64,000 bases of DNA from Pseudoalteromonas luteoviolacea (GTDB taxonomy: Bacteria; Pseudomonadota; Gammaproteobacteria; Enterobacterales; Alteromonadaceae). Location of the stretch: assembly GCF_018100925.1 (NCBI RefSeq), contig NZ_JAGJEH010000005.1:186001-250000 (forward strand), read 5' to 3'. Below are positions 16,887-25,025 of this stretch, in pieces (the stretch's first letter is position 1; every line of letters begins with the position of its first letter). The position numbers and the translations under genes were made by a program. Under the pieces are notes generated by a model that saw only the letters and a list, made by a program, of their open reading frames with translations, had not been told where the DNA came from and searched no databases.

Positions 16887-17666
16887 GTGATGCAAAGTCA
16901 AAAAGGACCGATTAAACCAGCAACAGGAATTACGGGTAATCAGATTAAGCCACAAAACAAAGAGTCAGAAATGATTCTAATGCAAAAAGGACCAAGTAAA
17001 CCAACGACTGATATTACGGGTTCTCAAGTAATTGCACAAAACAAAGAGTCTGAAGAACAAATTACACCATTGCAAATTGAAGCGTTAACAGAGTTGGAGA
17101 AGGAGAGTGTCAATAAATACAATAATGCAATTTGGGCCGCTAGAAATTTAGATTCCATACGTAAAACAGGGAGGTTTACGGAGCTAGGAATAGAAAAAAG
17201 CCGAATTAAACAGTTTTTCGAATCGGGGTGGGCAGAGAGAAAATCATTAGAAACAGCAATTTCTAAAACAAGGATAAATTTATATAAAATGCCATGGAAA
17301 TTCAAGCATGACTTTGTAACAAAAACAAACGATCGCTTGCAAAATTTAGGAGAATATATAAGTGCTAAACGACAAGTAGAAAATATACGTAATTTGCCAT
17401 TGTATTTGCGGGAAGTAAACACAGAAATGGATGGTAATCAAGCTTCAAAACAACTTGGCGAAGAGAAATTTTTGAATATTAATGACAATCCACTAGAAGT
17501 AGTTGATAAGTTGGAATCTTTAAAAGATCTAAAAGAAGCCGCAATGAAGCTACCAGCTGAAGAGATTCTAGTGACTTACTACGTTGTTGAAGACGGAGTG
17601 CAAGACTATAATAATATGGAGAAACGGATAAGGCAAAAACGAGCTGCTAAGAAAAATAACAAGTAA
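16887..17666 (+). CDS. Orphan protein with a duplicated N-terminal segment
   Basis: A 259-residue, Lys/Glu-rich soluble protein. GTG at 16887 lies 7 bases after AAGGAG; the ATG at 16890 is also possible. Residues 5-28 and 33-56 are two copies of QKGPxKPxTxITGxQ...QNKESE, a recent tandem duplication. The rest looks mostly helical, with a very basic C-terminus (RIRQKRAAKKNNK). Strong AT bias relative to flanking housekeeping genes suggests horizontal origin. No family recognised. Confidence 0.65.
   Translation: MMQSQKGPIKPATGITGNQIKPQNKESEMILMQKGPSKPTTDITGSQVIAQNKESEEQITPLQIEALTELEKESVNKYNNAIWAARNLDSIRKTGRFTELGIEKSRIKQFFESGWAERKSLETAISKTRINLYKMPWKFKHDFVTKTNDRLQNLGEYISAKRQVENIRNLPLYLREVNTEMDGNQASKQLGEEKFLNINDNPLEVVDKLESLKDLKEAAMKLPAEEILVTYYVVEDGVQDYNNMEKRIRQKRAAKKNNK
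16899..17054 (+). repeat. Imperfect 84-bp tandem duplication in a coding region
   Basis: Units begin at 16899 and 16983, with a period of 84 bases (28 codons). Both start CAAAAAGGACC and end AAACAAAGAGTC(A/T)GAA. The frame is kept. Confidence 0.8.
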
Positions 17667-17947
17667 TTGGCTTATATTGCATATTTACTCTTTGTTTTCA
17701 TATTGAAGGTATAAAAATCTCTGTTTTAAATTTGTGTGGTTAAATGGTTGTTGTAGTTTGCTTTTGGCTGGTCTGTTTATTTAAATTAATACGCTTTAGT
17801 AAATAGTCACGAATGTGAATGTGTTGATGCTGATAGAGTTATTACTCCTTTTTTATGATGTATCAAATGAACGCAAAAGGAGGTACCTGCTGCTATGCTA
17901 GTAGTGTCATTGAATAATTGAATAAAAAGCGGGCCAGAGGAGGGCGT

Positions 17948-19015
17948 ATGATGCTGAAATTTATCTTAGCCATACAAATTGTTTTTTTCTCAGCTGGCTG
18001 CTTTAGCAAGAATATTTTTGTCGTCGGTTCGGTTATAAATCAAACCCCACCAAGTCAACATGTTGAAAACGCTAAAGTGATCCTGTTAGTCAATGAAGAG
18101 CGTATCGAAGCGGAGTATTTACCGTCGAAAGGCACATTTAGTAAGCGGCTAGCGCCAGATAAATATGCCAAGGAGCACATCGCGTTTTTGGTCCTACATA
18201 CTGATTTTGTGCAGGTTGATCCTGAGCGGGATAGGGTAAGAACAGGCTTTAGTGGCAAAACAGAACACCACATCAATGTTAGGACAAAGGAGCACCTAGC
18301 AGATACTTTAGTGCTTTCTGCAAAAAAATCAGCCTTAACAGGTGATTATATCAAGGCGTTGGATCAGCTAGATTCTGCAAGTGCCATCTATCAAAGCTTT
18401 GACATTTACTCTTACAAAGTAAGACTGATTGGCGATGCGTTAAAGACCCAAAGTACGTTGCCAATCAGGCATATGGATCTAACTACTGATGGTGACTTTT
18501 TGAATTACACAAAAGGCCTCAGTGATCTTGAAAGATATAAGCTATTTTTACAGCTAGGCCACGTATATACGAATGTACCAGATCCTGAAAAAGAGATTGA
18601 CGCAACAACATCTTATTTTGATGTGGCGGTGTCGGCTTATGCCGTTGCTAAAAAGGCAAATCCAGCAAACGCAAGGCCCTATCAGGGCGAATACAAGTTG
18701 TATCAAAAGACGGGTAATCATTTTGACGCTGCTATGGTGATCCAAAGCTATTTCGACAATAACGCGGTGATAAAAAAAGGATCAACAATACGTACTTTTT
18801 TGGGGGACTGGTTAACGAGCTTTGAAAAAGTGACAGGGTTTCCTTATACCTCACGGGAGGATATAGCAAAAGACACTTTGTACTATGACATGGCTAAAAG
18901 GTTATTAGTGACGATACAGCAGTACGAATCGATTTTTAAGCATGATAATAAACCTAGCTCGAAACGGATACGTGACGCAACAACTCTACTCAAAAACATC
19001 GTAGAAAGGAGGTAA
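17948..19015 (+). CDS. Putative lipoprotein or secreted protein, unknown function
   Basis: The start at ATG 17948 is chosen for the very strong GAGGAGGG upstream. The 355-residue product starts with a signal sequence ending FFSAGC, a possible lipobox. The first ~100 mature residues look like a beta-sandwich (VVGSVINQTPPSQHVENAKV, carboxypeptidase-regulatory-like). The remainder is helical with TPR-like character (SALTGDYIKALDQLDSASAIYQ; FDVAVSAYAVAKKANPANARPY). It may be a periplasmic scaffold. The stop is two bases before the next ATG, so it forms a pair with the small membrane protein. Confidence 0.7.
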   Translation: MMLKFILAIQIVFFSAGCFSKNIFVVGSVINQTPPSQHVENAKVILLVNEERIEAEYLPSKGTFSKRLAPDKYAKEHIAFLVLHTDFVQVDPERDRVRTGFSGKTEHHINVRTKEHLADTLVLSAKKSALTGDYIKALDQLDSASAIYQSFDIYSYKVRLIGDALKTQSTLPIRHMDLTTDGDFLNYTKGLSDLERYKLFLQLGHVYTNVPDPEKEIDATTSYFDVAVSAYAVAKKANPANARPYQGEYKLYQKTGNHFDAAMVIQSYFDNNAVIKKGSTIRTFLGDWLTSFEKVTGFPYTSREDIAKDTLYYDMAKRLLVTIQQYESIFKHDNKPSSKRIRDATTLLKNIVERR

Positions 19016-19017
19016 AT

Positions 19018-19242
19018 ATGTCTAATTGGCACATTAGCGTTTTGGTTGTTGTGGCTTCCATATTGGCGGTCATGGTGATCCTTCCCGTCGCAATTGTGAC
19101 CGTGATGTACCCTGAAAATGAGCTACCGGAAGTATTGGTTAATTGGGGTGGCATTATTTTAGGGTTTTTCTTTGGCACATTGACGACTGCGCTTACGAGC
19201 AAAGTAGAGAGAAAGTCTCGCGATCCCAACGCTGAAAACTAA
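19018..19242 (+). CDS. Small two-helix membrane protein
   Basis: A 74-residue protein with two hydrophobic segments (about 7-29 and 42-60) separated by YPENELPEV, and a basic tail. AAAGGAGG immediately before the ATG supports it, and the gap to the upstream lipoprotein gene is two bases, so it is translated from the same message. No family recognised; possibly a membrane partner of the lipoprotein. Confidence 0.75.
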   Translation: MSNWHISVLVVVASILAVMVILPVAIVTVMYPENELPEVLVNWGGIILGFFFGTLTTALTSKVERKSRDPNAEN

Positions 19243-19291
19243 TCAACGGTGTTTTGGGGGAAGTTAGGTTTCACTGTTAAGGCGTTGAAAT

Positions 19292-19335
19292 AAGCTGGTG
19301 AAATAGGTTTGCCAAGCCTTCTGTATGACCAGCTT
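19292..19335. terminator. Hairpin between convergent units
   Basis: AAGCTGGT (19292-19299) pairs with ACCAGCTT (19328-19335), enclosing a smaller AGG...CCT stem. GTTTCTTTCTC follows on the plus strand, a broken U tract. It probably ends the lipoprotein/membrane-protein transcript. Confidence 0.5.
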
Positions 19336-19363
19336 GTTTCTTTCTCTAACTGAACTGCGTCGA

Positions 19364-19972
19364 CTAACTCTTGTATTTGATTGAGCAGCCATACGGTTTA
19401 GTAATTTTCTTGTTGATGGCTTTACCTGCCAATAAGTTGGTTAGGCTGCTGACGACATAGTTGGTCGCTTTTGGAATGTCTGCGGGGTTTGCCGATTTTA
19501 TACTGTCGATGGCACCAGCATAACTCAATTTACCTTCAGGATTGATGATGTACATATGAGGTGTCGTTTTGGCTTTGTAAAGGCGACCAACAGCCCCTGA
19601 TTCGTCGAATAACACATGAGAAGGGGATGCGTTTCGAGTTTTGGTCAAATCATTTGCTTTGTTGGCATCAACGTGCCCTTGTTTACCTTTTGCAGAGGAA
19701 ATGACAGACAACCAAACTACATCCTGCTGCGTGTATTTGCGTTGCAGCGATTGCATATTGTCACTCCCGTAATGCTTTTTGACATATGGACAGAGGTGGT
19801 TTGTCCACTCCAGTACCACATATTTGCCTTTGAAATCTGATAGAGTCACCGTTTTTCCATAGGAATCTTGCAGTGTAAAATCAGGAGCGATGGCATCTAT
19901 TTTTGCTGCCGCCATACTCATGGCTGGGGCAAAAAAGGTTGTAATTACAAACCATTTAATTAGACGTTGCAT
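19364..19972 (-). CDS. Thioredoxin-fold redoxin-domain protein, periplasmic
   Basis: The ATG at 19972 is chosen for AGGAAGGAAA upstream; a longer in-frame start exists but lacks this. A signal peptide (ends near SMAAA) leads to an AhpC/TSA-like fold: IDAIAPDFTLQDSYGKTVTL and then LEWTNHLCPYVKKHYGSDN. Only one Cys is present in the active-site position (CPYV), so it is not a CxxC oxidoreductase; this is typical of the redoxin subfamily with WTN..CP(Y/F)V. It overlaps the end of the DsbD-like gene by 17 bases, so the two are coupled and probably exchange reducing power. Confidence 0.88.
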   Translation of the reverse strand: MQRLIKWFVITTFFAPAMSMAAAKIDAIAPDFTLQDSYGKTVTLSDFKGKYVVLEWTNHLCPYVKKHYGSDNMQSLQRKYTQQDVVWLSVISSAKGKQGHVDANKANDLTKTRNASPSHVLFDESGAVGRLYKAKTTPHMYIINPEGKLSYAGAIDSIKSANPADIPKATNYVVSSLTNLLAGKAINKKITKPYGCSIKYKS

Positions 19973-21968
19973 TGTTAATTTCCTTCCTAGCTTCATAGAT
20001 AGCATCGATTACTATCTCAGGTGTTAGCACTTGAGGCAAAATCTGCTTACTGTGGTTTCCTGCATACACTATATATAAGGGTACACCTGAGCGTTGATAT
20101 TGCTTCAAATAGTTTAAAATAGTTGTATTCTTGTTTGTCCAATCTCCGACTAGGTAGTCGATATCACCTTCTTCAAAGAGCGCTTTTAGCGCATCATCCT
20201 TAAAGGCGACTTGCTCATTTACCTTACAAGTAATACACCAATCGGCGGTCATATTCACTACTACAACATGATTTTCATTACGTAGTTGAGAGAGTTTTTG
20301 TTCACTAAATTGGTCGGATCCGAGCTGCTGATCATCGCTAGTAATGTGTGTGCCTTTCATACTTGAAAGTGTCGCGATGCCGACCGCCATGAGCATAAAA
20401 ATATAGCTAAAAGGGCGACCCATTTTACTCGACAGCCAGATAAAGAGTGCAAAAAGTAATAATCCAGACAATAACCACAATTGGCCCATGCTGCTGGTCT
20501 GAGATAAAAATACCCAAACTAACCACACTACAGTCGCAATCATAGGAAAGCCGAGAAAATGTTTGAAGGTTTCCATCCATGCTCCGGGCTTTGGCAATAA
20601 CTTTGCAAAGTGTGACGACATAGGGAGTAGTGTCATAGGTAGCGCAAAGCCAACCGCTAATGCTGTAAAAACTAGCCAGGTTTCAAATGCAGGGCTAAGC
20701 ATGGCAACACCCAGTGCGGTCGCCATAAATGGTGCGGTACAGGGGGATGCAACGATAACCGCAAGTACACCTGTAAAGAACTGGCTGAAAAAAGAACTGC
20801 CTTGCGTCAATGAGTGTCCAATCCCAGACATGTTTACGCTTGGTGGTAATAAGTCCCACAGCATCATCGCAATGAAAGTGAACAAAAAGGCCAATGCAGC
20901 AATCAGCAATGGCTCTTGTAAATGAAAACCCCATCCAACAGCGCTGCCAGCTGCCTTTAACGAAATAACAACCGCAGCAAATAACCAAAAGCTGATAATG
21001 ACCCCTAGTGGGTACCCCCAATGACTTTTACACTCAGTCGAACTTAACGCCAAGGCCTTCATCGATAATACAGGCAGTACACAAGGCATGATATTGAGGA
21101 TTAAACCACCAAGAAATGCGAAAACTAAAATAACCCAAATCGGTTTCGATGCAGTGTTATCGGTTCGGATAAAGTCCGGAGAATTTGGCAAAGCGTTGAC
21201 ATAATACCCAGAACCTCCATCACTCAACAAAAATTTAAGTGAGTCGGGTTGTGAAGAGAAATAATCGGATAATGGTAACACTAGCTGGGCTACATCTTGT
21301 GATTGTGTCCAATCTTGCGCAGCATTGTGCTGGATCACGTCCCCCCTAAATGGAAATATCTGCCAGTTCGATTGATAAGGCCATGCCATTTGCAAAGCAA
21401 TATGACTTTCGCTTAGTTCAAATTTAGCCTCAATGAATGGCTTGTTCGCCAAACGTAGGCGAGTTTGCTCAAATAAGGCTTGGTGATCGGAATAGTCGAT
21501 AGACTGCCCTGTTGGCACTATTGGTAAATCAAGTTCTAACTTAGCCCACCCAGGTATACAGTCTTCTTTGCAGACTAGCCAAGACAAGTCGGCCTTTATG
21601 GTTGCATGGGGAAGGGATTGCTCTTTAAGCGTTATTGGCACCATTAGTAAAGTTCTGCCCTCGTAGCCATAGTTCACTAAATGTGCTACTTCTATCGCTT
21701 TAGGGATTGGCCACTGAATATTCCCAAACTCTATTGCATCGCTGTGCCATTCAATCTTGGGGGCTTCACCTGAATCTCCCGGGTTTAACCAGTAGGTGTG
21801 CCAACCTTGTTCCGGGTTCAGTATGATGCCGATCCAGTGGGTTTTCCCTATGCTAAGCTGACTGGTTTCGGATACCAGCGAAACTTCAATATGTGGCCCT
21901 GTGGCTGAATTCTGTGCAAATCCCCCACATGAAAATACCAACAGAAAAATGAAGATAAGTTTAACCAT
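19956..21968 (-). CDS. DsbD/ScsB-type thiol:disulfide interchange protein
   Basis: A 670-residue inner-membrane reductase that carries electrons from cytoplasmic thioredoxin to periplasmic thiol proteins. The signal peptide follows MVKLIFIFLLVFSC; this ATG at 21968 is preferred over longer starts for that reason. The periplasmic N-terminal domain has WLVCKEDCIPGWA, the CxxxxCIP motif of ScsB-like proteins. The multi-pass middle holds LNIMPCVLPVLSMKAL and ASPCTAPFM, the two membrane Cys. The C-terminal thioredoxin-like domain has ADWCITCK. Three Cys pairs are thus intact. Its downstream partner is the redoxin, not DsbC, which fits the Scs-like branch. Confidence 0.93.
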   Translation of the reverse strand: MVKLIFIFLLVFSCGGFAQNSATGPHIEVSLVSETSQLSIGKTHWIGIILNPEQGWHTYWLNPGDSGEAPKIEWHSDAIEFGNIQWPIPKAIEVAHLVNYGYEGRTLLMVPITLKEQSLPHATIKADLSWLVCKEDCIPGWAKLELDLPIVPTGQSIDYSDHQALFEQTRLRLANKPFIEAKFELSESHIALQMAWPYQSNWQIFPFRGDVIQHNAAQDWTQSQDVAQLVLPLSDYFSSQPDSLKFLLSDGGSGYYVNALPNSPDFIRTDNTASKPIWVILVFAFLGGLILNIMPCVLPVLSMKALALSSTECKSHWGYPLGVIISFWLFAAVVISLKAAGSAVGWGFHLQEPLLIAALAFLFTFIAMMLWDLLPPSVNMSGIGHSLTQGSSFFSQFFTGVLAVIVASPCTAPFMATALGVAMLSPAFETWLVFTALAVGFALPMTLLPMSSHFAKLLPKPGAWMETFKHFLGFPMIATVVWLVWVFLSQTSSMGQLWLLSGLLLFALFIWLSSKMGRPFSYIFMLMAVGIATLSSMKGTHITSDDQQLGSDQFSEQKLSQLRNENHVVVVNMTADWCITCKVNEQVAFKDDALKALFEEGDIDYLVGDWTNKNTTILNYLKQYQRSGVPLYIVYAGNHSKQILPQVLTPEIVIDAIYEARKEINNATSN

Positions 21969-22450
21969 GCAATTATCTGTTCCGAAAATGTCTTTTATCA
22001 TTGTAGTCTCAAAACTCAATAATTTAGTCCATAAAACACTCAACTTAATAAGCCTACTATGTACTTACGTGGCATGAAATGATTTGCGACTAACGTGTAA
22101 TTATCAGTCGCCAGCTTGTTTAGGTTATTGTGAACATTGCAGATTTTTAACATTACCTTCTTATCGCGAGTACGCTTGCTATTACGCAACCGGTTTAATT
22201 ACTTTGATTTAGATAAGTAGGGTGGCGAATATATATTTTGGCCGAAAAGAGTCGTAATTGAGCAGAATAACTTGGTTAATTGGCGCGTAATTCCTCATGA
22301 TGAGTGATTTAAGTACCTCAATGGCGGGGAAAGTTGTAAAATGGCATCACAATGATGAATGGGCCGTTTAATGCTTGGCTGGCGTCCATTCTTAGGTAAT
22401 TTTAGCCAAGCCTAATACGCCGTTTATGTTGGCGTTAAGTGCACTGAAAC
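21969..22450. other. Intergenic, inverted repeat GCTTGGCT
   Basis: About 480 bases between divergent genes. GCTTGGCT (22373-22380) pairs with AGCCAAGC (22404-22411). The stretch after it ends GGCGTTAAGTGCACTG, which resembles the right end of an integron attC, but the matching left arm is absent. No gene seen. Confidence 0.4.
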
Positions 22451-22786
22451 ATGATTAAACTGATAGAAAACACGCCGTGGTGGTTCTTAATTCTTTTATA
22501 TGTAACTACATTGATCATCGGAACTTTTATTGGGGCTCCTTTGTTGGCTTATGCTTACGATATATCAATGAGTATCGAAGTGCAGCGGCTGTTTGTTTTA
22601 ATGGCGCTCATGAGAGTGCATTTTTTACTGCCTCTTCTGATAGCGGCAACTATTGGTCTCACGTATGTAAGAGGTAAAAAGAATAAATCTCTCACCTACG
22701 CATTTATAGCAGCGTGTGTTGTTCTTATACCTGGCCTTTTCTACGGTTTGCAGGCGTCTGACATTTATAACTTTGCAGCTGTGTAA
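22451..22786 (+). CDS. Small three-helix membrane protein, hypothetical
   Basis: A 111-residue protein with three hydrophobic segments (about 12-35, 46-70, 80-103). A short basic loop RGKKNKS lies between the last two. The ribosome site is weak. No recognisable family; no operon partner close by. Confidence 0.6.
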   Translation: MIKLIENTPWWFLILLYVTTLIIGTFIGAPLLAYAYDISMSIEVQRLFVLMALMRVHFLLPLLIAATIGLTYVRGKKNKSLTYAFIAACVVLIPGLFYGLQASDIYNFAAV

Positions 22787-23005
22787 AAGGCACTTGGGGT
22801 TAGCACGCTTGCTGACTGGTAAGCGTGTGAAACACGCGCAAAACGGCATATTATGAATTAGATAGCCTACTGTGTTGACTATTGTTGATTGAGTGTTCTT
22901 TCACTTATTCAGCGGCAGAAAACTTGAATGACCGCAAGTATAAAATTGCTACATAAGACTGCGTATGCAGCACTACTCAGGATCTTCAAGCTGCATTAAC
23001 AGAGA

Positions 23006-23317
23006 ATGCTTCTCACGTTTGTAAATCCGAAAACTTCGTATTTGTCGACAATGAGCTTAACATTAACTGCAACTTCTGAATTTGAAGGGGCTGCTTATTT
23101 TAGGCTTGATAATTGTGCCTTTTTTCTCCAAGACTTTTACGAACCGAGTCATTGCCAAAACGCCATGCTGCATCTGTTGGTGGAAGATTCGACTGGCTGG
23201 CATGAACATATATTAAATGTAAAGGTGAGCGAAGAGTTTAATGTTCAGTTGACTGAAACTGTAGAACAAGCATGGGGAATACTTGAGTTTTGTTTGACTG
23301 ATTTTAGTGAGGGTTAG
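23006..23317 (+). CDS. Small soluble hypothetical protein
   Basis: A 103-residue acidic protein without signal or membrane segments. The first ATG at 23006 has only a weak AGAG upstream; ATG 23051 (MSLTLTAT) is an alternative. It looks like a single beta-rich domain with several aromatic residues. It is 51 bases upstream of a small membrane-protein gene and might be cotranscribed with it. Confidence 0.5.
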   Translation: MLLTFVNPKTSYLSTMSLTLTATSEFEGAAYFRLDNCAFFLQDFYEPSHCQNAMLHLLVEDSTGWHEHILNVKVSEEFNVQLTETVEQAWGILEFCLTDFSEG

Positions 23318-23368
23318 TGGCAATGAGCACAGAATAGGTAACTCATTTTGCTCAAATAGGAAAATACA

Positions 23369-23629
23369 ATGATTATAAAAATAATTTTGTTACTCGCTTT
23401 ACTGAGAGTATTAGCTATCACCGAAAAACCAATCTTATGTGCAGGTATATATTCCTCAGTGGTGTTAGTATTTGGTTGGATGAGCGGCGCCAGCTTTTCG
23501 TATGTTTTAGTCGGTACTTTGATATCGTTTGGTTTATCTTTTTTGTATTTTTGGCTTTTAAATAGATTTAATCACGGCCCGTTGTATTTTGTGATCCTAG
23601 TGCTTGGTTTGGGAATTGGCTTAGTTTAA
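23369..23629 (+). CDS. Small hydrophobic membrane protein
   Basis: An 86-residue protein, almost entirely hydrophobic, with about three to four membrane segments. AGGAAAATACAATG provides a ribosome site. It lies 56 bases upstream of the L,D-transpeptidase gene, so they may share a message. No family recognised. Confidence 0.65.
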   Translation: MIIKIILLLALLRVLAITEKPILCAGIYSSVVLVFGWMSGASFSYVLVGTLISFGLSFLYFWLLNRFNHGPLYFVILVLGLGIGLV

Positions 23630-23685
23630 AGAAGATTAAAGTGGAATTAATATCTATAGTATTTTATAGCAAGTAAGGATCAACA

Positions 23686-24408
23686 ATGCATTTTGTAAAA
23701 CTTCTAGCACTCATTTCTTTTATTGTAGTCACAGCTGGTGTCTATTTTTTTATGAGGCCTATATGGGTTCCTATGTTTCATAAAATTGTTGGAAAGCGCA
23801 CTACTGCAGATGTTGTCGACCTATATGGTGAGGCCTCAAAAGATAGGTTATTGCCTTTTTTCAAAACTGCAAATGTTCAGTTTCCGCCTGAAAAAGTTAC
23901 CTTGCTAGCAATCAAAGATTCAAATGAGCTTGAACTGTGGGTTGAAAATGCCGAGGAGCAAACCTTTATACGTTCCTACCCAGTGCTGGCAGCTAGTGGT
24001 GTGTTAGGTCCCAAGCTAAGGGAAGGTGATAAGCAAGTTCCAGAAGGGATTTACCAGCTAGAGTATTTAAACCCTAATAGTGCATTTCATCTGTCCATGA
24101 AGCTCAACTACCCAAATGATTTTGATTTACTGCATGCAAAAGAAGAGGGTAGAGCAGAGCCCGGCACCAATATTTTCATTCATGGAAAGGCCATTTCAAT
24201 TGGTTGTTTAGCGATGGGTGATGAAGTTGCTGAAGAACTTTTTGTTTTAACAACGCTAGTAGGCAAATCGAATGTCAACGTCGCGATTGCGCCGTCGGAC
24301 CCACGAATTAATGATATTTCAAAGTTAGCGAGCGATAAACCGCAGTGGGTGAAGACGTTGTATTTAAACATTTCAAACTATTTTGAGAGGTTTAAACATG
24401 ATAGATAG
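23686..24408 (+). CDS. L,D-transpeptidase (YkuD) family, YafK-like
   Basis: A 240-residue protein with one N-terminal membrane or signal segment. The YkuD core runs from about residue 60 to 210: LLAIKDSNELELWVEN, then PEGIYQLEYLNPNSAFHLSM, then IFIHGKAISIGCLAMGD carrying the catalytic His and Cys of the HG...S.GC(L/I)..G motif. These enzymes make or break 3-3 cross-links or attach proteins to peptidoglycan in the periplasm; the YafK branch in E. coli cuts the Lpp-peptidoglycan link. The active site is complete. The start is well placed after AAGGATCAACA. Confidence 0.9.
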   Translation: MHFVKLLALISFIVVTAGVYFFMRPIWVPMFHKIVGKRTTADVVDLYGEASKDRLLPFFKTANVQFPPEKVTLLAIKDSNELELWVENAEEQTFIRSYPVLAASGVLGPKLREGDKQVPEGIYQLEYLNPNSAFHLSMKLNYPNDFDLLHAKEEGRAEPGTNIFIHGKAISIGCLAMGDEVAEELFVLTTLVGKSNVNVAIAPSDPRINDISKLASDKPQWVKTLYLNISNYFERFKHDR

Positions 24409-24505
24409 CTTGCTTGTCATTTTCGGGCTATGTATCGCGATTGCTGAGCCTGGTGACATACATATGTCTGGTTGTGCAGATGCTGATCATACCGTCGTCT
24501 TATAA
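24398..24505 (+). CDS. Possible 35-residue peptide overlapping the transpeptidase end
   Basis: The ATG at 24398 overlaps the last codons of the transpeptidase gene (CATGATAGATAG) in another frame, an arrangement typical of translational coupling. The frame encodes a short hydrophobic stretch followed by a His/Asp-rich tail and ends TAA at 24503-24505. Nothing else supports it. Confidence 0.25.
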   Translation: MIDSLLVIFGLCIAIAEPGDIHMSGCADADHTVVL

Positions 24506-24550
24506 GGCGTCAGTCATTGAGAACATAAAAGGAATAGGGTATTTGGCGTT

Positions 24551-24862
24551 ATGCAATCATTTAGGCTATGGCAGGCGGTGAGCTTTTGTTTTGTACCAAT
24601 CGCCTGTCTTTATCAACTGTGCTGGGGAGTTTATTTTTCTAACGTCTCGTCGCAATTTTGGCTTTCAGGCACGTTCAATCAAGCTTTGGTGCTTAAACAT
24701 TCTGGCGAAATAGCCTTGTACATGTTGATGTTATGGTGTGTCGTCACAAAAACGGTGGCAAACACTAAGCTTGGTAAGTTGTTGATCTGTGTTTTGCTTT
24801 TAAGTGTGAGCATGTACACTTTGGTGCTTTTAATAAAAGTGTGCATTTTGAACATCTTGTAG
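24551..24862 (+). CDS. Small three-helix membrane protein, hypothetical
   Basis: A 103-residue protein with three hydrophobic segments (about 8-30, 52-68, 75-100) and several Cys within the membrane parts. The ribosome site is poor. No recognisable family. The third small membrane protein within 2.5 kb on the same strand. Confidence 0.55.
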   Translation: MQSFRLWQAVSFCFVPIACLYQLCWGVYFSNVSSQFWLSGTFNQALVLKHSGEIALYMLMLWCVVTKTVANTKLGKLLICVLLLSVSMYTLVLLIKVCILNIL

Positions 24863-24911
24863 CAATATAGCGGTAGATTGAGTTCCGATGTGTGGTGAGA
24901 ACAATACTCCT

Positions 24912-24923
24912 GTACACGTGTAC
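24912..24923. promoter_or_regulatory. Perfect 12-bp palindrome upstream of a sensor kinase gene
   Basis: GTACACGTGTAC is a perfect palindrome about 100 bases upstream of the kinase ATG. It may be a binding site, but no regulator can be named. Confidence 0.3.
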
Positions 24924-25025
24924 CAGTGCAAAAATGCAAACTTTTTAACCTAAACTTAAATAAAAACCCTTGTTTTAGTGTATAAAGTTAAAAGATTAGC
25001 TGCGCTTTGGACTTAAACATTTCAC

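Noticed and set aside
22404..22446. attC-like end GGCGTTAAGTGCACTG before a small gene, hinting at integron cassettes
   Set aside because: The 7-base core GTTAAGT fits, but no inverse-core left arm or matching stem was found, and other small genes nearby have no such ends.
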